A stretch of 38,039 nt of DNA from an uncultured Eubacteriales bacterium (GCA_900543755.1 UQSP01000013.1:1-38039); one strand, 5' to 3'; positions 17,088-25,940 are shown, counted from the first letter of the stretch. Notes: generated by a model from the letters alone, not told the origin. Translations and numbers: made by a program.

Positions 17088-17945
17088 TCAGTCCCTTAAA
17101 TAAGTCTTTATTTTAAGTATTCCGTCATCGGATTTTTCGCCCAATCCGAACAATTCGTTCTTGCAATATACCGTAAACGGAGTTTTTGGCACTTCGCCTA
17201 CAGGCAGTTTTACGCCGTTAAGTAATTTAAAATAGTCGCTGTCGTCCACAATAAACTCGGGAAAATCGGACAAAGCCTCCTCAAGCGGAATCACGGCTTT
17301 TTCCTTAAGCGACATAAGTTCCTCTACCGTGTAGGAATCCTTTACGTCAAACTTTCCGGCACGGATACGCTTTATATAAGTCATGGTCGCAAGCGAAGAC
17401 ACGGAATAAGCTATATCGCGGCAAAGACTGCGTATATATGTGCCTGCCGAACAGTGTATCGTGAATCTGTAAAGATTTTCGACGGGATTGTCTGTAATGC
17501 GAACAGAATAAATTTCCACGGGAGCGGGCGAAAGAGTAAATTCTTTGCCTTCGCGCGCCAGCTTATAAGCGCGCACTCCCCCCACGCTTTTTGCGCTGTA
17601 CGAGGGCGGAAGCTGCATCATCTTACCCTTAAACCCTTCCAAAGCTTTTTCTATCTCAGCCCGGCCGGGGATATTTTCCGTACAACCGATAATTTTGCCT
17701 TCACCGTCAAGGGTATCGGTTTCGTAGCCGAAAGCAAAGTCCGCCTCGTAAACTTTATCTTTTTTTAAAAATGCGTCGAAAAGTCTTGTCCCCTTGCCTA
17801 CGCCGATAAGCAATACACCCTCTCCCTGAGGATCAAGCGTGCCCATGTGCCCGACGTCCTTTACTCCTAAAAGATTACGCACTTTATTTACCGCGTCACG
17901 GCTTGTCCAGCCGCGCGGCTTGTAAAGATTGACTACTCCTTTCAT
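17088..17945 (-). CDS. truB: tRNA pseudouridine-55 synthase
   Basis: TruB makes pseudouridine 55 in the T-arm of tRNAs. The 285-residue protein starts VVNLYKPRGWTS and carries catalytic Asp38 in GHMGTLDPQGEGVL, then KVYEADFAFGYETDTLDGEG and SAGTYIRSLCRDI. Its ATG overlaps the nrnA stop (ATGA). The rbfA-nrnA-truB-ribF order is standard in Firmicutes. Confidence 0.96.
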   Translation of the reverse strand: MKGVVNLYKPRGWTSRDAVNKVRNLLGVKDVGHMGTLDPQGEGVLLIGVGKGTRLFDAFLKKDKVYEADFAFGYETDTLDGEGKIIGCTENIPGRAEIEKALEGFKGKMMQLPPSYSAKSVGGVRAYKLAREGKEFTLSPAPVEIYSVRITDNPVENLYRFTIHCSAGTYIRSLCRDIAYSVSSLATMTYIKRIRAGKFDVKDSYTVEELMSLKEKAVIPLEEALSDFPEFIVDDSDYFKLLNGVKLPVGEVPKTPFTVYCKNELFGLGEKSDDGILKIKTYLRD

Positions 17946-18883
17946 TCGGTCATTCCGTCTGAAACGGCCTTAACAACTTTATCCACAACGTCTTCATAGT
18001 GGCCGTTGACTACGCATCCCGCAGCCAGCTTGTGTCCGCCGCCGCCGAAAGTTCCCGCCGCCGCGGCAACGTCTACGTCTTTTGCCCTGAAACTTACTTT
18101 ATAACTGCGCACATTCTGTTCGCTCATGCAAACTGCGGCACGGACCGAGCCTATGCTCATCGCGTAATCTATAAGTCCCTCTGTATCAGCCATCACGCAA
18201 CCGCATTCGCTGAGCATTTTTGCCGTCACGGTCATCACCGCGATTTTGTCGTCACGGAAAAAGCGTATGGATTCTATCGCTTTTGCCGTAAGCATAAGCT
18301 TGTTTTTAGTGTTGTTTTTATAAAAACCGTTTATGATTTTCTCAAGGTCGGCGCCCAATGAAAGCAGCTGTGAAGCCGCGCTTAACGTGGACGGAGTCGT
18401 ATTGTTGTGCATAAAATTGCCCGTATCCGTCGAAATGCCGAGATATAGAAGCGTAGCCGCGTCTTTATCGATAACGCCGTCGTCTTTTATAAGGTCATAC
18501 AAAAGCTCGCAAGTGCTGCTTTTATCGGGGGCGACTATATTGAACACAGCAAAACGGTTATTGGTGCGATGATGGTCGATGTTAAAGGTGACTTTGCATT
18601 TTTTGAATTTCTGAAGATATTTTCCCAACCTTAAGTCGTCAGCGCAATCAACCGCAATGCCTAAGTCATAATCCTGAAACTTTATATCGTTAAGGCTGTC
18701 AAAGCCGTCAATAAAGGAATACTGAGCAGGAAGCGGAGAATCCGTAACGAAATCTACCTTCTTCCCCTCCTTTTCGGCAATTCTTTTCAATGCAAAACCC
18801 GCCCCGAGACAATCGCCGTCGGGACGGATATGACATACGATTAAAATCCGTTCGGACTTTTTTACGGATTCAATTATCGTCAC
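17942..18883 (-). CDS. nrnA: DHH-family oligoribonuclease/pAp phosphatase (NrnA-like)
   Basis: NrnA degrades very short RNAs and dephosphorylates pAp. From the GTG at 18881-18883 the protein has 313 residues: HIRPDGDCLG near residues 18-27, the DHH motif in NIDHHRTN, and the C-terminal DHHA1 domain with GGGGHKLAAGC. An upstream ATG at 18943 would overlap rbfA by 74 bases; GGAGGAAG lies 9 bases before the GTG, so GTG is chosen. The overlap with rbfA is then 14 bases. Confidence 0.92.
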   Translation of the reverse strand: MTIIESVKKSERILIVCHIRPDGDCLGAGFALKRIAEKEGKKVDFVTDSPLPAQYSFIDGFDSLNDIKFQDYDLGIAVDCADDLRLGKYLQKFKKCKVTFNIDHHRTNNRFAVFNIVAPDKSSTCELLYDLIKDDGVIDKDAATLLYLGISTDTGNFMHNNTTPSTLSAASQLLSLGADLEKIINGFYKNNTKNKLMLTAKAIESIRFFRDDKIAVMTVTAKMLSECGCVMADTEGLIDYAMSIGSVRAAVCMSEQNVRSYKVSFRAKDVDVAAAAGTFGGGGHKLAAGCVVNGHYEDVVDKVVKAVSDGMTE

Positions 18884-19226
18884 TGTTTTTAACTTCCTCC
18901 AAAATAGCCTCGATTTTAGAGCTGTACTCCATTGATTTGTCAAGGCGGAAATCCAGCGCGGGCACGCTTCTGATATCCGTAAAAACAGAACTTAATTCCT
19001 TACGGATAAAGCCCGACGCGTTTACTATCGCGCGGAAAGTTATATCGCATTTTTCCTTGTCTCCGTAAACGGACAGGTAAACTTTTGCGGTTTTAAGGTC
19101 TTTTGCGACCTCTACCTTCATGACGCTTACCATCTGGGATACGCGCGGATCCTTAATCTTGTTTTCGATTATATCCGCGATAACTTTCCGCATTTCGCTG
19201 TTTAATCTGTCAGATCTGAAACTCAT
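18870..19226 (-). CDS. rbfA: 30S ribosome-binding factor A
   Basis: RbfA is a KH-fold factor for late 30S subunit maturation near the 5' end of 16S rRNA. The 118 residues begin RSDRLNSEMRKVIADII, include the family DPRVSQMVSVMKVEVAKDLKTA region when read in parts, and end with VPALDFRLDKSMEYSSKIEAIL. Length is typical. It lies 15 bases after infB; the ribosome site is weak. Confidence 0.95.
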   Translation of the reverse strand: MSFRSDRLNSEMRKVIADIIENKIKDPRVSQMVSVMKVEVAKDLKTAKVYLSVYGDKEKCDITFRAIVNASGFIRKELSSVFTDIRSVPALDFRLDKSMEYSSKIEAILEEVKNSDDN

Positions 19227-19241
19227 ATTTTATCCGAAATA

Positions 19242-21917
19242 TTATTTCTCCTGCTCGAGAACGTAAGCTTCTACTTCGTCGTTTTCGTTAAACGCCTCGA
19301 AGTTATCGAAACTTAAACCGCATTCGTAGCCTGCCGCCACTTCCTTAACGTCGTCTTTAAAGCGCTTGAGGTTGTTTACCGAGCCGTCAAAAATAACGAC
19401 GTCATTGCGGTACACGCGGACTTTGGCGTTACGCGCAAGCTTGCCGCTTAAAACGTAACAGCCGGCAATAGCGCCCACGCCAGAAATCTTGATAACGTTA
19501 CGGATTTGGGCTCTTCCCAACACGCTTTCCTTGTACTTAGGTGCGATAAGACCTTTCATTGCGGCCTCGATATCGTCGATAGCCTCATAGATGATGTTGT
19601 AAATCCTTATATCGACACCCGTGCTTTCCGCCAAAGTTTTGGATTCGCTGTCGGGACGCACGTTAAAGCCTATGATTATGGCGTTCGATACGCCTGCAAG
19701 CATAAGGTCGGATTTGTTTATAGCGCCTACGCCGCCGTGAACGACGTTGATTTTGACTTCATCGTTACTGAGTTTTTCCAGCGAGGTCTTAAGCGCTTCA
19801 ACCGAGCCCTGAACGTCTGCCTTGATAAGCAGATTAAGTTCCTTCATCTTGCCTTCGCTTATCTTGTTGAACACGTCGTCAAGCGTTATCTTCTGTCCCT
19901 GATTTGCCTGTTCGTTCTTTAATTTAGCGGTACGCTCGGCAATAACCTGTTTGGCGGTTTTTTCGTCATCCACAACATAAATAGGATCGCCTGCATTAGG
20001 CACGTCGGTAAATCCGAGTATGGAAACGGGGCTTGAGGGACCCGCCTCCTTGACGGAACGGCCTTTATCGTCGACCATACCTCTGACTCTTCCGCTGGTA
20101 AGACCGGATACCACGTAATCGCCCACATGGAGAGTACCGTTTTGCACGATAATGTTCGCAACGGGGCCCTTGCCCTTATCCAGCTTGGACTCGACGACCG
20201 AACCGCGCGCCTGACGTTTGGGATTGGCACGGTAGTTGTTGTACTCGGCAAGGAACAGAATCATCTCAAGCAATTTGTCAATGCCTTCGCCCGTCTTTGC
20301 GGAAACGGGAACCATTATGGTTTCTCCGCCCCATTCTTCAGGTACAAGGTCGTATTCGGTAAGCGCCTGTTTTACTCTTTCGATATTGGCGCCGGGTTTA
20401 TCGATTTTGTTGATGGCCACGATTACGGGGACTTTAGCCGCTTTCGCGTGGTTAATGGACTCTATTGTCTGCGGCATAACGCCGTCGTCGGCGGCAACTA
20501 TAAGCACCGCTATGTCGGTGACAAACGTACCGCGGGCGCGCATTTCTGTAAACGCCTCGTGTCCCGGGGTATCAAGGAACGTAATCTTTTCGCCCTTGCA
20601 CATGACGGAATATGCGCCTATGTGCTGAGTTATACCGCCTGCTTCGCCTGCCGCGACGGAAGTCTTTCTTATCGCGTCCAGAAGCGAAGTTTTACCGTGG
20701 TCGACGTGTCCCATTACGGTAATGACGGGCGGACGTTTGACAAGGTCTTTCTCGTCGTCCTGCTCCTCATGCATGGCTTCGAGTTTTTCTTCCTTGGTCT
20801 GCTCCAGTTTAAGCTCCAGCTCTACGCCCAACTCGTTTGCTACAAGTTCCATCGTGGGAAAATCGACAACGCTGTTGATATTTGTCATAATGCCGAGAAG
20901 CATAAGCTGTTTGATGATTTCCTGAGCGGTCTTGCCTATCTTTTCGCTTAAGATTTTTACGGTAAGATTTTCGGTAGTAATGACTGCCTTTTCGATTTTA
21001 ACTGGTGCAACAACCACCGGCGCCTTAGGCTTCTTGTTCTTAAGCTTACGCGTACCCATGCGCTCTTCTCCGACGTCGTCGGTAATAAAGCCCTTGCGGA
21101 TGAGGGTACGCTTGTTCATCGTCTTTTTATCTTCGGGTTTATTGAAGTCTTTTTTCTTGTCGAACGCCTTTCTGTCCTTTACGGGCGCAACGGGCATGGC
21201 GACCATTTTAGGAGCGCCGCTTCTGGGTGCGGGTCTGCTTGCGCCGCCGGCAGCAGGCTTAGAGCCCTGCATAAATCCTGACCCGCTTTTTTGCTGAAAC
21301 GCGCCTTGTCCCTGCTGTCTGGGCCCGTTGCCGCGAGGCTGACCGCTTCTCGAACCCATCTGGCCTTTGGGCTGAGACGGCTTTTGCAATATCGGCGGCG
21401 GAGTATACATACCGCGCACGAAACTGGGCGTGCTTTTCACCTGAGGTGCGGCATTCTGTTCAAACGTCATGGTCCGCACGCTTTCTTTCTTTTCGGATTT
21501 TTCCTGCGCGGCGGGAGATTCCTCCTTAACCGCAACCTTTTCGGGTTTTGTGATAGGCGCAGGCTTAACCGCCTCTACGGGTTTTTCAGCCTCTTGGGGT
21601 ACGGAAGTTTTTTCTTGAGGTACGGAAACTTCTTTTACGGGTTCTTCTTTAGGCGCAGGCGGAGGCGCGGGCTTAGCTTTCTTTTCAAGCTCTGCCTGTT
21701 TTGCTTTTTCCGCTTCTTCCTTTCTTAAACGCTCTCTTTCCGCGACGCGGTTGCGGATTTTATCAAGCGCAGCGTCTATTTTCTTTTGAACCGACTTATA
21801 ATCGGAAACAAGCGCGGCAAAAGATCCCTGCCCGCTTTTCTGAACAAGAGAGTTGACTTTTTTTATGTTGGAAAAAGCCTCGGTATTTTCCTCTGCCGTT
21901 CTGTTCTCTTTAACCAA
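19242..21917 (-). CDS. infB: Translation initiation factor IF-2
   Basis: IF-2 is the GTPase that delivers fMet-tRNA to the 30S subunit. The 891 residues have a long, low-complexity N-terminal region (about 1-310; Lys/Glu/Pro-rich, then Gly/Gln-rich), one IF2N domain (about 315-365), and the G domain with G1 GHVDHGKT (403-410), G3 DTPGH (449-453) and G4 NKID (503-506), followed by domains II-IV. The start is a TTG directly after the rplGA stop with GGAGGT 7 bases upstream, so translation is probably coupled. Confidence 0.97.
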   Translation of the reverse strand: MVKENRTAEENTEAFSNIKKVNSLVQKSGQGSFAALVSDYKSVQKKIDAALDKIRNRVAERERLRKEEAEKAKQAELEKKAKPAPPPAPKEEPVKEVSVPQEKTSVPQEAEKPVEAVKPAPITKPEKVAVKEESPAAQEKSEKKESVRTMTFEQNAAPQVKSTPSFVRGMYTPPPILQKPSQPKGQMGSRSGQPRGNGPRQQGQGAFQQKSGSGFMQGSKPAAGGASRPAPRSGAPKMVAMPVAPVKDRKAFDKKKDFNKPEDKKTMNKRTLIRKGFITDDVGEERMGTRKLKNKKPKAPVVVAPVKIEKAVITTENLTVKILSEKIGKTAQEIIKQLMLLGIMTNINSVVDFPTMELVANELGVELELKLEQTKEEKLEAMHEEQDDEKDLVKRPPVITVMGHVDHGKTSLLDAIRKTSVAAGEAGGITQHIGAYSVMCKGEKITFLDTPGHEAFTEMRARGTFVTDIAVLIVAADDGVMPQTIESINHAKAAKVPVIVAINKIDKPGANIERVKQALTEYDLVPEEWGGETIMVPVSAKTGEGIDKLLEMILFLAEYNNYRANPKRQARGSVVESKLDKGKGPVANIIVQNGTLHVGDYVVSGLTSGRVRGMVDDKGRSVKEAGPSSPVSILGFTDVPNAGDPIYVVDDEKTAKQVIAERTAKLKNEQANQGQKITLDDVFNKISEGKMKELNLLIKADVQGSVEALKTSLEKLSNDEVKINVVHGGVGAINKSDLMLAGVSNAIIIGFNVRPDSESKTLAESTGVDIRIYNIIYEAIDDIEAAMKGLIAPKYKESVLGRAQIRNVIKISGVGAIAGCYVLSGKLARNAKVRVYRNDVVIFDGSVNNLKRFKDDVKEVAAGYECGLSFDNFEAFNENDEVEAYVLEQEK

Positions 21918-22235
21918 TTATTTTACCTCCGTAACAAGCTGATAGCTTTCGTTAATGTTTTTCAATAAGGCTTCCGCCATTTGCCTGTCTGTAAGGGCAA
22001 GCGCCTTCAATCCCTGTCTGTGAGTAATTTCCTCAAGCGACGAATCCCGGCAGATTATAATCGGCGTATCTTTGTTGTCGCGGATTAATTTCTCTTTCGA
22101 GCCCTCGCTCATTGATTTACAAATAAAAATCAAATATTTTTTTTTACGGTACCGCTCTATCGAATCTATACCGAAAACGGTTTTGCCCGCTTTTAACGCA
22201 AATCCCAAAAGCGAAATCACTTTATCCGTTTTCAA
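21918..22235 (-). CDS. rplGA: L7Ae/L30e-family RNA-binding protein (YlxQ-like)
   Basis: The 105-residue protein is of the L7Ae/L30e kink-turn-binding family found between ylxR and infB in Firmicutes. Visible features are LLGFALKAGKTVFGIDSIE and the LIFICKSMSEGSKEKL and DTPIIICRDSSLEE strands. Its exact role is not settled; a ribosome-associated role is inferred from family and context. It overlaps ylxR by 14 bases and is directly followed by the infB TTG. Confidence 0.88.
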   Translation of the reverse strand: MKTDKVISLLGFALKAGKTVFGIDSIERYRKKKYLIFICKSMSEGSKEKLIRDNKDTPIIICRDSSLEEITHRQGLKALALTDRQMAEALLKNINESYQLVTEVK

Positions 22236-22494
22236 GCTTAAGCTCCTTTATAAGATTGTCGTAAACTTCGTTGTCCACCTGGGAAGAAAACGCCCTGTTG
22301 AGTAGCTTGGCCTTGCGACACTTATTAATACACGCCTCCGACGGACAGACGTATGCGCCCCTACCGTTCTTTTTTCCGGTAAAATCCAAAGATATTACTC
22401 CTTCGGGCGACTTGACTATTCTTATAAGCTCCCGCTTGTCGCGCATTGTCCTGCAGGCAATACACATTCTTTGCGGCGACTTTTTTTCCTTCAT
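22222..22494 (-). CDS. ylxR: YlxR/RnpM family RNA-binding protein (DUF448)
   Basis: This 90-residue protein of the YlxR family (called RnpM in Bacillus, where it binds and inhibits RNase P RNA) has the RMCIACRTMRDKRELIRIV block, the GRGAYVC loop and a second Cys pair region (CPSEACINKCRKA). An open frame extends to 22578 within nusA, but GGAG lies 9 bases before the ATG at 22492-22494 and the family starts there, so that start is chosen. It overlaps rplGA by 14 bases and lies in the nusA-infB interval. Confidence 0.92.
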   Translation of the reverse strand: MKEKKSPQRMCIACRTMRDKRELIRIVKSPEGVISLDFTGKKNGRGAYVCPSEACINKCRKAKLLNRAFSSQVDNEVYDNLIKELKLENG

Positions 22495-22513
22495 TACCGT
22501 TTGCTCCGAAAAT

Positions 22514-23671
22514 TTATTCGAGATCGCCGAGATCCTCGTCGAATATCTCTTCGTTAAGCGCCGAGCTTTCCTCCTCATGATTAGCGGCTTCGTTTTCTTC
22601 GGGTGAGTCTTCAGCCTCTTCTTCGGGCGTCTGCATAAGCGAAGAATAGGGTTTTACGTCTATCTTCCAGCCCGTAAGCTTAGCCGCGAGGCGCGCGTTT
22701 TGTCCGTCCTTGCCGATTGCAAGCGAAAGCATATCGTCCATAACCACGACTTTTGCAGTGCGCTCGTCGTCGTTGACCTGAACCATGACAACCTTTGCGG
22801 GGCTGAGACTTCTTGCAATGAATTCAAGCGTATCCTGGCACCAGGGAATTATGTCGATTTTCTCGCCGCCGAGTTCGGATACGATAGCGCTGACGCGCAT
22901 ACCGCGGTTACCCACGCAAGCGCCCACTGCGTCTATGCTGCCGTCTTCGCTGTAAACCGCCATTTTTGTACGGTAACCCGCTTCTCTTACTATAGCTTTT
23001 ATGGTGACAAGCCCGTTTGCGATTTCAGGCACTTCGATTTCGAAAAGACGTTTTACGAAACCGGGTACGGTGCGGGATACGAGAACCTGCGGTCCGCGAG
23101 GGCCTACTTTGATTTTTTTGACGTAAACCTTAACGGATTTGCCGATAATGTATTTATCGTTGGGCGCCTGGTCCTGGGGCATAAGCACAGCTTCAATCTG
23201 CTTGTTGATTTCCACGTAAACGTTGTTGCCCTCTATTCTGCGGACCACGCAAGTAATAAGTTCGTCCTCTTTCTGAGAAAGCTCGTTAAAAGCGTTTTCG
23301 ATTTCGATTTCGCGTAATTTCTGTAAAATTACCTGCTTGGCCGTCTGGGCGGGAATTCTGTCAATATCTTTGGAATTGATTTCCTCGCTTACGATATCGC
23401 CCACTTTGTACTTTTTGTCGATAAGACGCGCGTCCTCCAAAGATATCTGAGTATCTTTGTCCTCTACCTCGTCGACTACCGTCTGGTACGCCATGATTTT
23501 AATTGTATTACGCTCGGGAACCAATTTTACTTCTATCGCTTTGCTGGTGCCCGACTGCTTTTTATATGCGATTGCAAGCGCGGTTTCAAGCGCTTCAATA
23601 AAAACGGATTTTTTGATTCCTTTGATTCTTTCCAAATCCTCCAACGCGAGGAAAAAATCCTTACTTGTCAT
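22514..23671 (-). CDS. nusA: Transcription termination/antitermination factor NusA
   Basis: NusA binds RNA polymerase and RNA to control pausing, termination and antitermination. The 385-residue protein has the N-terminal polymerase-binding domain (1-125), S1 domain (about 133-200), and KH1/KH2 domains (about 200-345), with VGACVGNRGMRV and LAIGKDGQNARLAA as the RNA-binding loops. A Glu-rich tail (about 350-385) ends the protein; the alpha-binding acidic repeats of E. coli are absent, as is usual in Firmicutes. Confidence 0.97.
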   Translation of the reverse strand: MTSKDFFLALEDLERIKGIKKSVFIEALETALAIAYKKQSGTSKAIEVKLVPERNTIKIMAYQTVVDEVEDKDTQISLEDARLIDKKYKVGDIVSEEINSKDIDRIPAQTAKQVILQKLREIEIENAFNELSQKEDELITCVVRRIEGNNVYVEINKQIEAVLMPQDQAPNDKYIIGKSVKVYVKKIKVGPRGPQVLVSRTVPGFVKRLFEIEVPEIANGLVTIKAIVREAGYRTKMAVYSEDGSIDAVGACVGNRGMRVSAIVSELGGEKIDIIPWCQDTLEFIARSLSPAKVVMVQVNDDERTAKVVVMDDMLSLAIGKDGQNARLAAKLTGWKIDVKPYSSLMQTPEEEAEDSPEENEAANHEEESSALNEEIFDEDLGDLE

Positions 23672-23695
23672 TTTGTTACCATTCCTCCAAACAGA

Positions 23696-24154
23696 TTATT
23701 CAAATTTGACCAACGGCCTTACAAGAGCGATTTTGTTGTTTTCGATAGTAATTTCTTCCTCGCCCGCCGTAATTTTAACACAATTTTCGTTGCGGCTTAC
23801 AAGCACGCCTTCATAAACTTTTTTGCCCTTAATCGGAGCGTAAAGCTTGACTTCCACTTCCTTGCCGTAATTACGCTCGAAATCGCGCTGGCGAACAAAC
23901 GGCCGATCAAGCCCGGGTGAAGAAACGTTGAGAATATAGGGCTTGCCTTCGGTGGGGTCCAGCTCGTCAAGCAAGGGGTCAATGGCGTTGTGCACCTTTT
24001 CGCAATCGTCTAAACTTACGCCGGAAGGAATATCTATATAAACCGTAAGATTGTCGTCCGCGCCTTTCTTCACAAATTCCACGTCCACAATTTCATACCC
24101 CATGGCGGAAACGAGCGGCTCGATTTTTTCGCGCACTGCCTTATCGACTTTCAA
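23696..24154 (-). CDS. rimP: Ribosome maturation factor RimP
   Basis: RimP supports 30S subunit assembly. From the TTG at 24152-24154 the protein has 152 residues: EPLVSAMGYEIVDVEFVKKG, the conserved DDCEKVHNAIDPLLDE and NVSSPGLDRPF blocks, and a C-terminal SH3-like barrel. The open frame reaches an ATG at 24202, but AAGGAGG lies 8 bases before the TTG and the upstream ATG would lie inside the leader hairpin, so TTG is preferred. First gene of the long operon ending at 15348. Confidence 0.93.
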   Translation of the reverse strand: MKVDKAVREKIEPLVSAMGYEIVDVEFVKKGADDNLTVYIDIPSGVSLDDCEKVHNAIDPLLDELDPTEGKPYILNVSSPGLDRPFVRQRDFERNYGKEVEVKLYAPIKGKKVYEGVLVSRNENCVKITAGEEEITIENNKIALVRPLVKFE

Positions 24155-24178
24155 GAAAATAACCTCCTTACAACAAGC

Positions 24179-24206
24179 GAGAGCGGACTTTTTAAGGTCC
24201 ACTCTC
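24179..24206 (-). promoter_or_regulatory. Leader hairpin of the rimP-nusA-infB operon
   Basis: On the minus strand GAGAGTGGAC pairs with GTCCGCTCTC (10 bp, one G-T pair) around an 8-base loop. It starts about 20 bases after the predicted transcription start and ends about 8 bases before the AAGGAGG of rimP. No T-run follows, so it is not an intrinsic terminator. A leader control or stability role is possible. Confidence 0.6.
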
Positions 24207-24231
24207 TATGAAAGCAACATATTACATATAA

Positions 24232-24261
24232 AGTATAACACAACAGACGCAATAAAATCAA
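24232..24261 (-). promoter_or_regulatory. Vegetative promoter of the rimP-nusA-infB operon
   Basis: Minus strand: -35 TTGATT (24256-24261), 18-base spacer ending in TGT, -10 TATACT (24232-24237), extended TGn. The 201-base gap between the PolC-like gene and rimP (24155-24355) holds this promoter and the leader hairpin; the remainder is AT-rich with no coding sign. Confidence 0.72.
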
Positions 24262-24355
24262 GCGTTTTTAACGAAAATTAACGGATAAATGTAAAAAATA
24301 ACGTTTTTTACTTTAATATAATCGGATTTTTCGGCATTTTCCGCCGTTTATTAAG

Positions 24356-25918
24356 TCAAGCCATAAAATCCGCTATTTTAATAAATGCCTTTGCCGTTGC
24401 AATTGTGTCGTAAATTGCGCGATGAGCCTGCTCGTTAACTAACCCCAGTGACTTCAGAACCGTACCTAATTTATAATTTCTGAGTCCTTTGATATAGCGT
24501 CTTGACAGCTCCAGCGTATCTTCGCGGGGATTGTCGAAATAAATGTTGATATTTTTGCCCGCAGCGTTTATAAAACCTATATCGAAACTGACGTTATGCC
24601 CCACCAAAACAGTGTTTTCGGAAAATTTGTAAAAGTCAGGCAGAACTTTTTCGATTTCGGGCGCGTCTGCAACGTCGGCGTCGGTAATAGACGTAAGCTG
24701 CGTGATTCTTTCATCTATGTGTTCGTGAGGATTAACAAACGTGGAAAACGTCTGTTTTATAACTCCGTCTGTCACTTTTACCGCCGCAATTTCTATAATC
24801 TTACAGGTATTGGTATCGGTACCGGTAGTCTCCACGTCGAAAACGCAGAATGTTTTACCCATAAGCCATTTTGATGGCGGCTTGACTGTTTCGAATAAAT
24901 TTGCCTGCGTCGTCTCCGAATAGGGTTTAGGAAAGACCGTTTTATATTCTTTTGAAGCACGGAAGCTGTTTTTCTCGATTACTATGTCTTCGGGAACAGT
25001 GCAAAGCGAAATGCAATTCACGAACATATCGTAGCTTACCTGACCGCGGAAACGGTTTTCCTTTAAACTGCCCTTTACGACCACTTGTTTGCCGTCGTTA
25101 AGATTGACGATATTCGTTTCGCCGTCCTTTTTGCGCGGAAAATACAGACATTTAAGCGAACCCGTCGGATCGGTCAATGTAAATTTATAAAACTTTCGCC
25201 CTTCGGTTTCACTCTCTTTGGGCTTTCGCGTGCACTCGGTAAATTCGCTGACCGTGCCGCAATAAACGGCTCCCGTCACTTCACGGTTAGCGTCGCTGAT
25301 ATAGCCGGCTCGGTCATAAACAATTTTGCCGACGAATTCTTCCACGTTCTGGGGTACTATAAAATGTCCGCCGGAAGTCCGGTACACATAATTTTTAAGT
25401 TCTTCTTCGGCAAGCTCGATATAATCGGTCTTGTCCTTTTTTTCCTCGGGGACAAACTCGAAAGAAACGTTTTCGCAGTAAGACGACGCAAGCATTTTTT
25501 TCACGTCTTCAGTCACTCCGCGCGAAACGGCATAATCCAAAACGTCCTTGTCAAGCTTGAGTTTGACCGAAAAATCATAATCGGCGTTACGCGTGATTTC
25601 TATGTCGTCCGCAAAAACGTACGGCGCAACCGAAGGATAATTTTCAAAAAAAGTTATCAGCTTAGCTTTAAAAAAATCGCAGTCGAAATGACTTTTTGTA
25701 AGCTTTACCGAAACCATCGCTTTCGACCCCATCGCTTTGACTACGGCTTCGGTAATTTGGTCGTACTGTTTGCGTACCTCTTTTTCCTTAAGCTCGGGAT
25801 AAATAAGATTTACGCGCACCGAATCCGCGCCGATATCCACGTCGACGGATTCAAGCACAAGATAACCGAACGCACCCGAAGTAAGCTCGTTGAATTTTGT
25901 CATAAGCGAATAAGCCAT
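24356..25918 (-). CDS. PolC-derived protein: NTD, OB and DEDDh exonuclease only
   Basis: The 520 residues read like the front part of a Gram-positive PolC polymerase without PHP or polymerase domains. Residues 1-160 resemble the PolC N-terminal domain; 215-310 an OB fold (TGAVYCGTVSEF, VVVKGSLKENRFRG); 355-520 a proofreading exonuclease very like that of PolC, with Asp361 and Glu363 (FDVETTG), Asp446 (NVSFDIGF), His499 and Asp504 (HRAIYDT), so catalysis looks intact. PHP halves that flank the exonuclease in PolC are missing. The gene sits exactly where polC normally lies, between ispG and rimP. No polymerase domain follows in any frame. Probably a proofreading, repair or clamp-associated nuclease; the replicative polymerase must be elsewhere. 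GAGGAG is 15 bases before the ATG, longer than ideal. Confidence 0.82.
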   Translation of the reverse strand: MAYSLMTKFNELTSGAFGYLVLESVDVDIGADSVRVNLIYPELKEKEVRKQYDQITEAVVKAMGSKAMVSVKLTKSHFDCDFFKAKLITFFENYPSVAPYVFADDIEITRNADYDFSVKLKLDKDVLDYAVSRGVTEDVKKMLASSYCENVSFEFVPEEKKDKTDYIELAEEELKNYVYRTSGGHFIVPQNVEEFVGKIVYDRAGYISDANREVTGAVYCGTVSEFTECTRKPKESETEGRKFYKFTLTDPTGSLKCLYFPRKKDGETNIVNLNDGKQVVVKGSLKENRFRGQVSYDMFVNCISLCTVPEDIVIEKNSFRASKEYKTVFPKPYSETTQANLFETVKPPSKWLMGKTFCVFDVETTGTDTNTCKIIEIAAVKVTDGVIKQTFSTFVNPHEHIDERITQLTSITDADVADAPEIEKVLPDFYKFSENTVLVGHNVSFDIGFINAAGKNINIYFDNPREDTLELSRRYIKGLRNYKLGTVLKSLGLVNEQAHRAIYDTIATAKAFIKIADFMA

Positions 25919-25940
25919 GCGTGTAAAAAAATGCTCCTCG

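Noticed and set aside
20127..20951. A 274-codon open frame on the plus strand
   Set aside because: Antisense to infB across its well-conserved G domain; a shadow frame with no ribosome site I could see.
24155..24202. 16-residue N-terminal extension of RimP
   Set aside because: The upstream ATG lies in the leader hairpin, while AAGGAGG sits 8 bases before the TTG at 24154.
24310..24355. Terminator after the PolC-like gene
   Set aside because: CGGC/GCCG forms only a 4-bp stem and no T-run follows.
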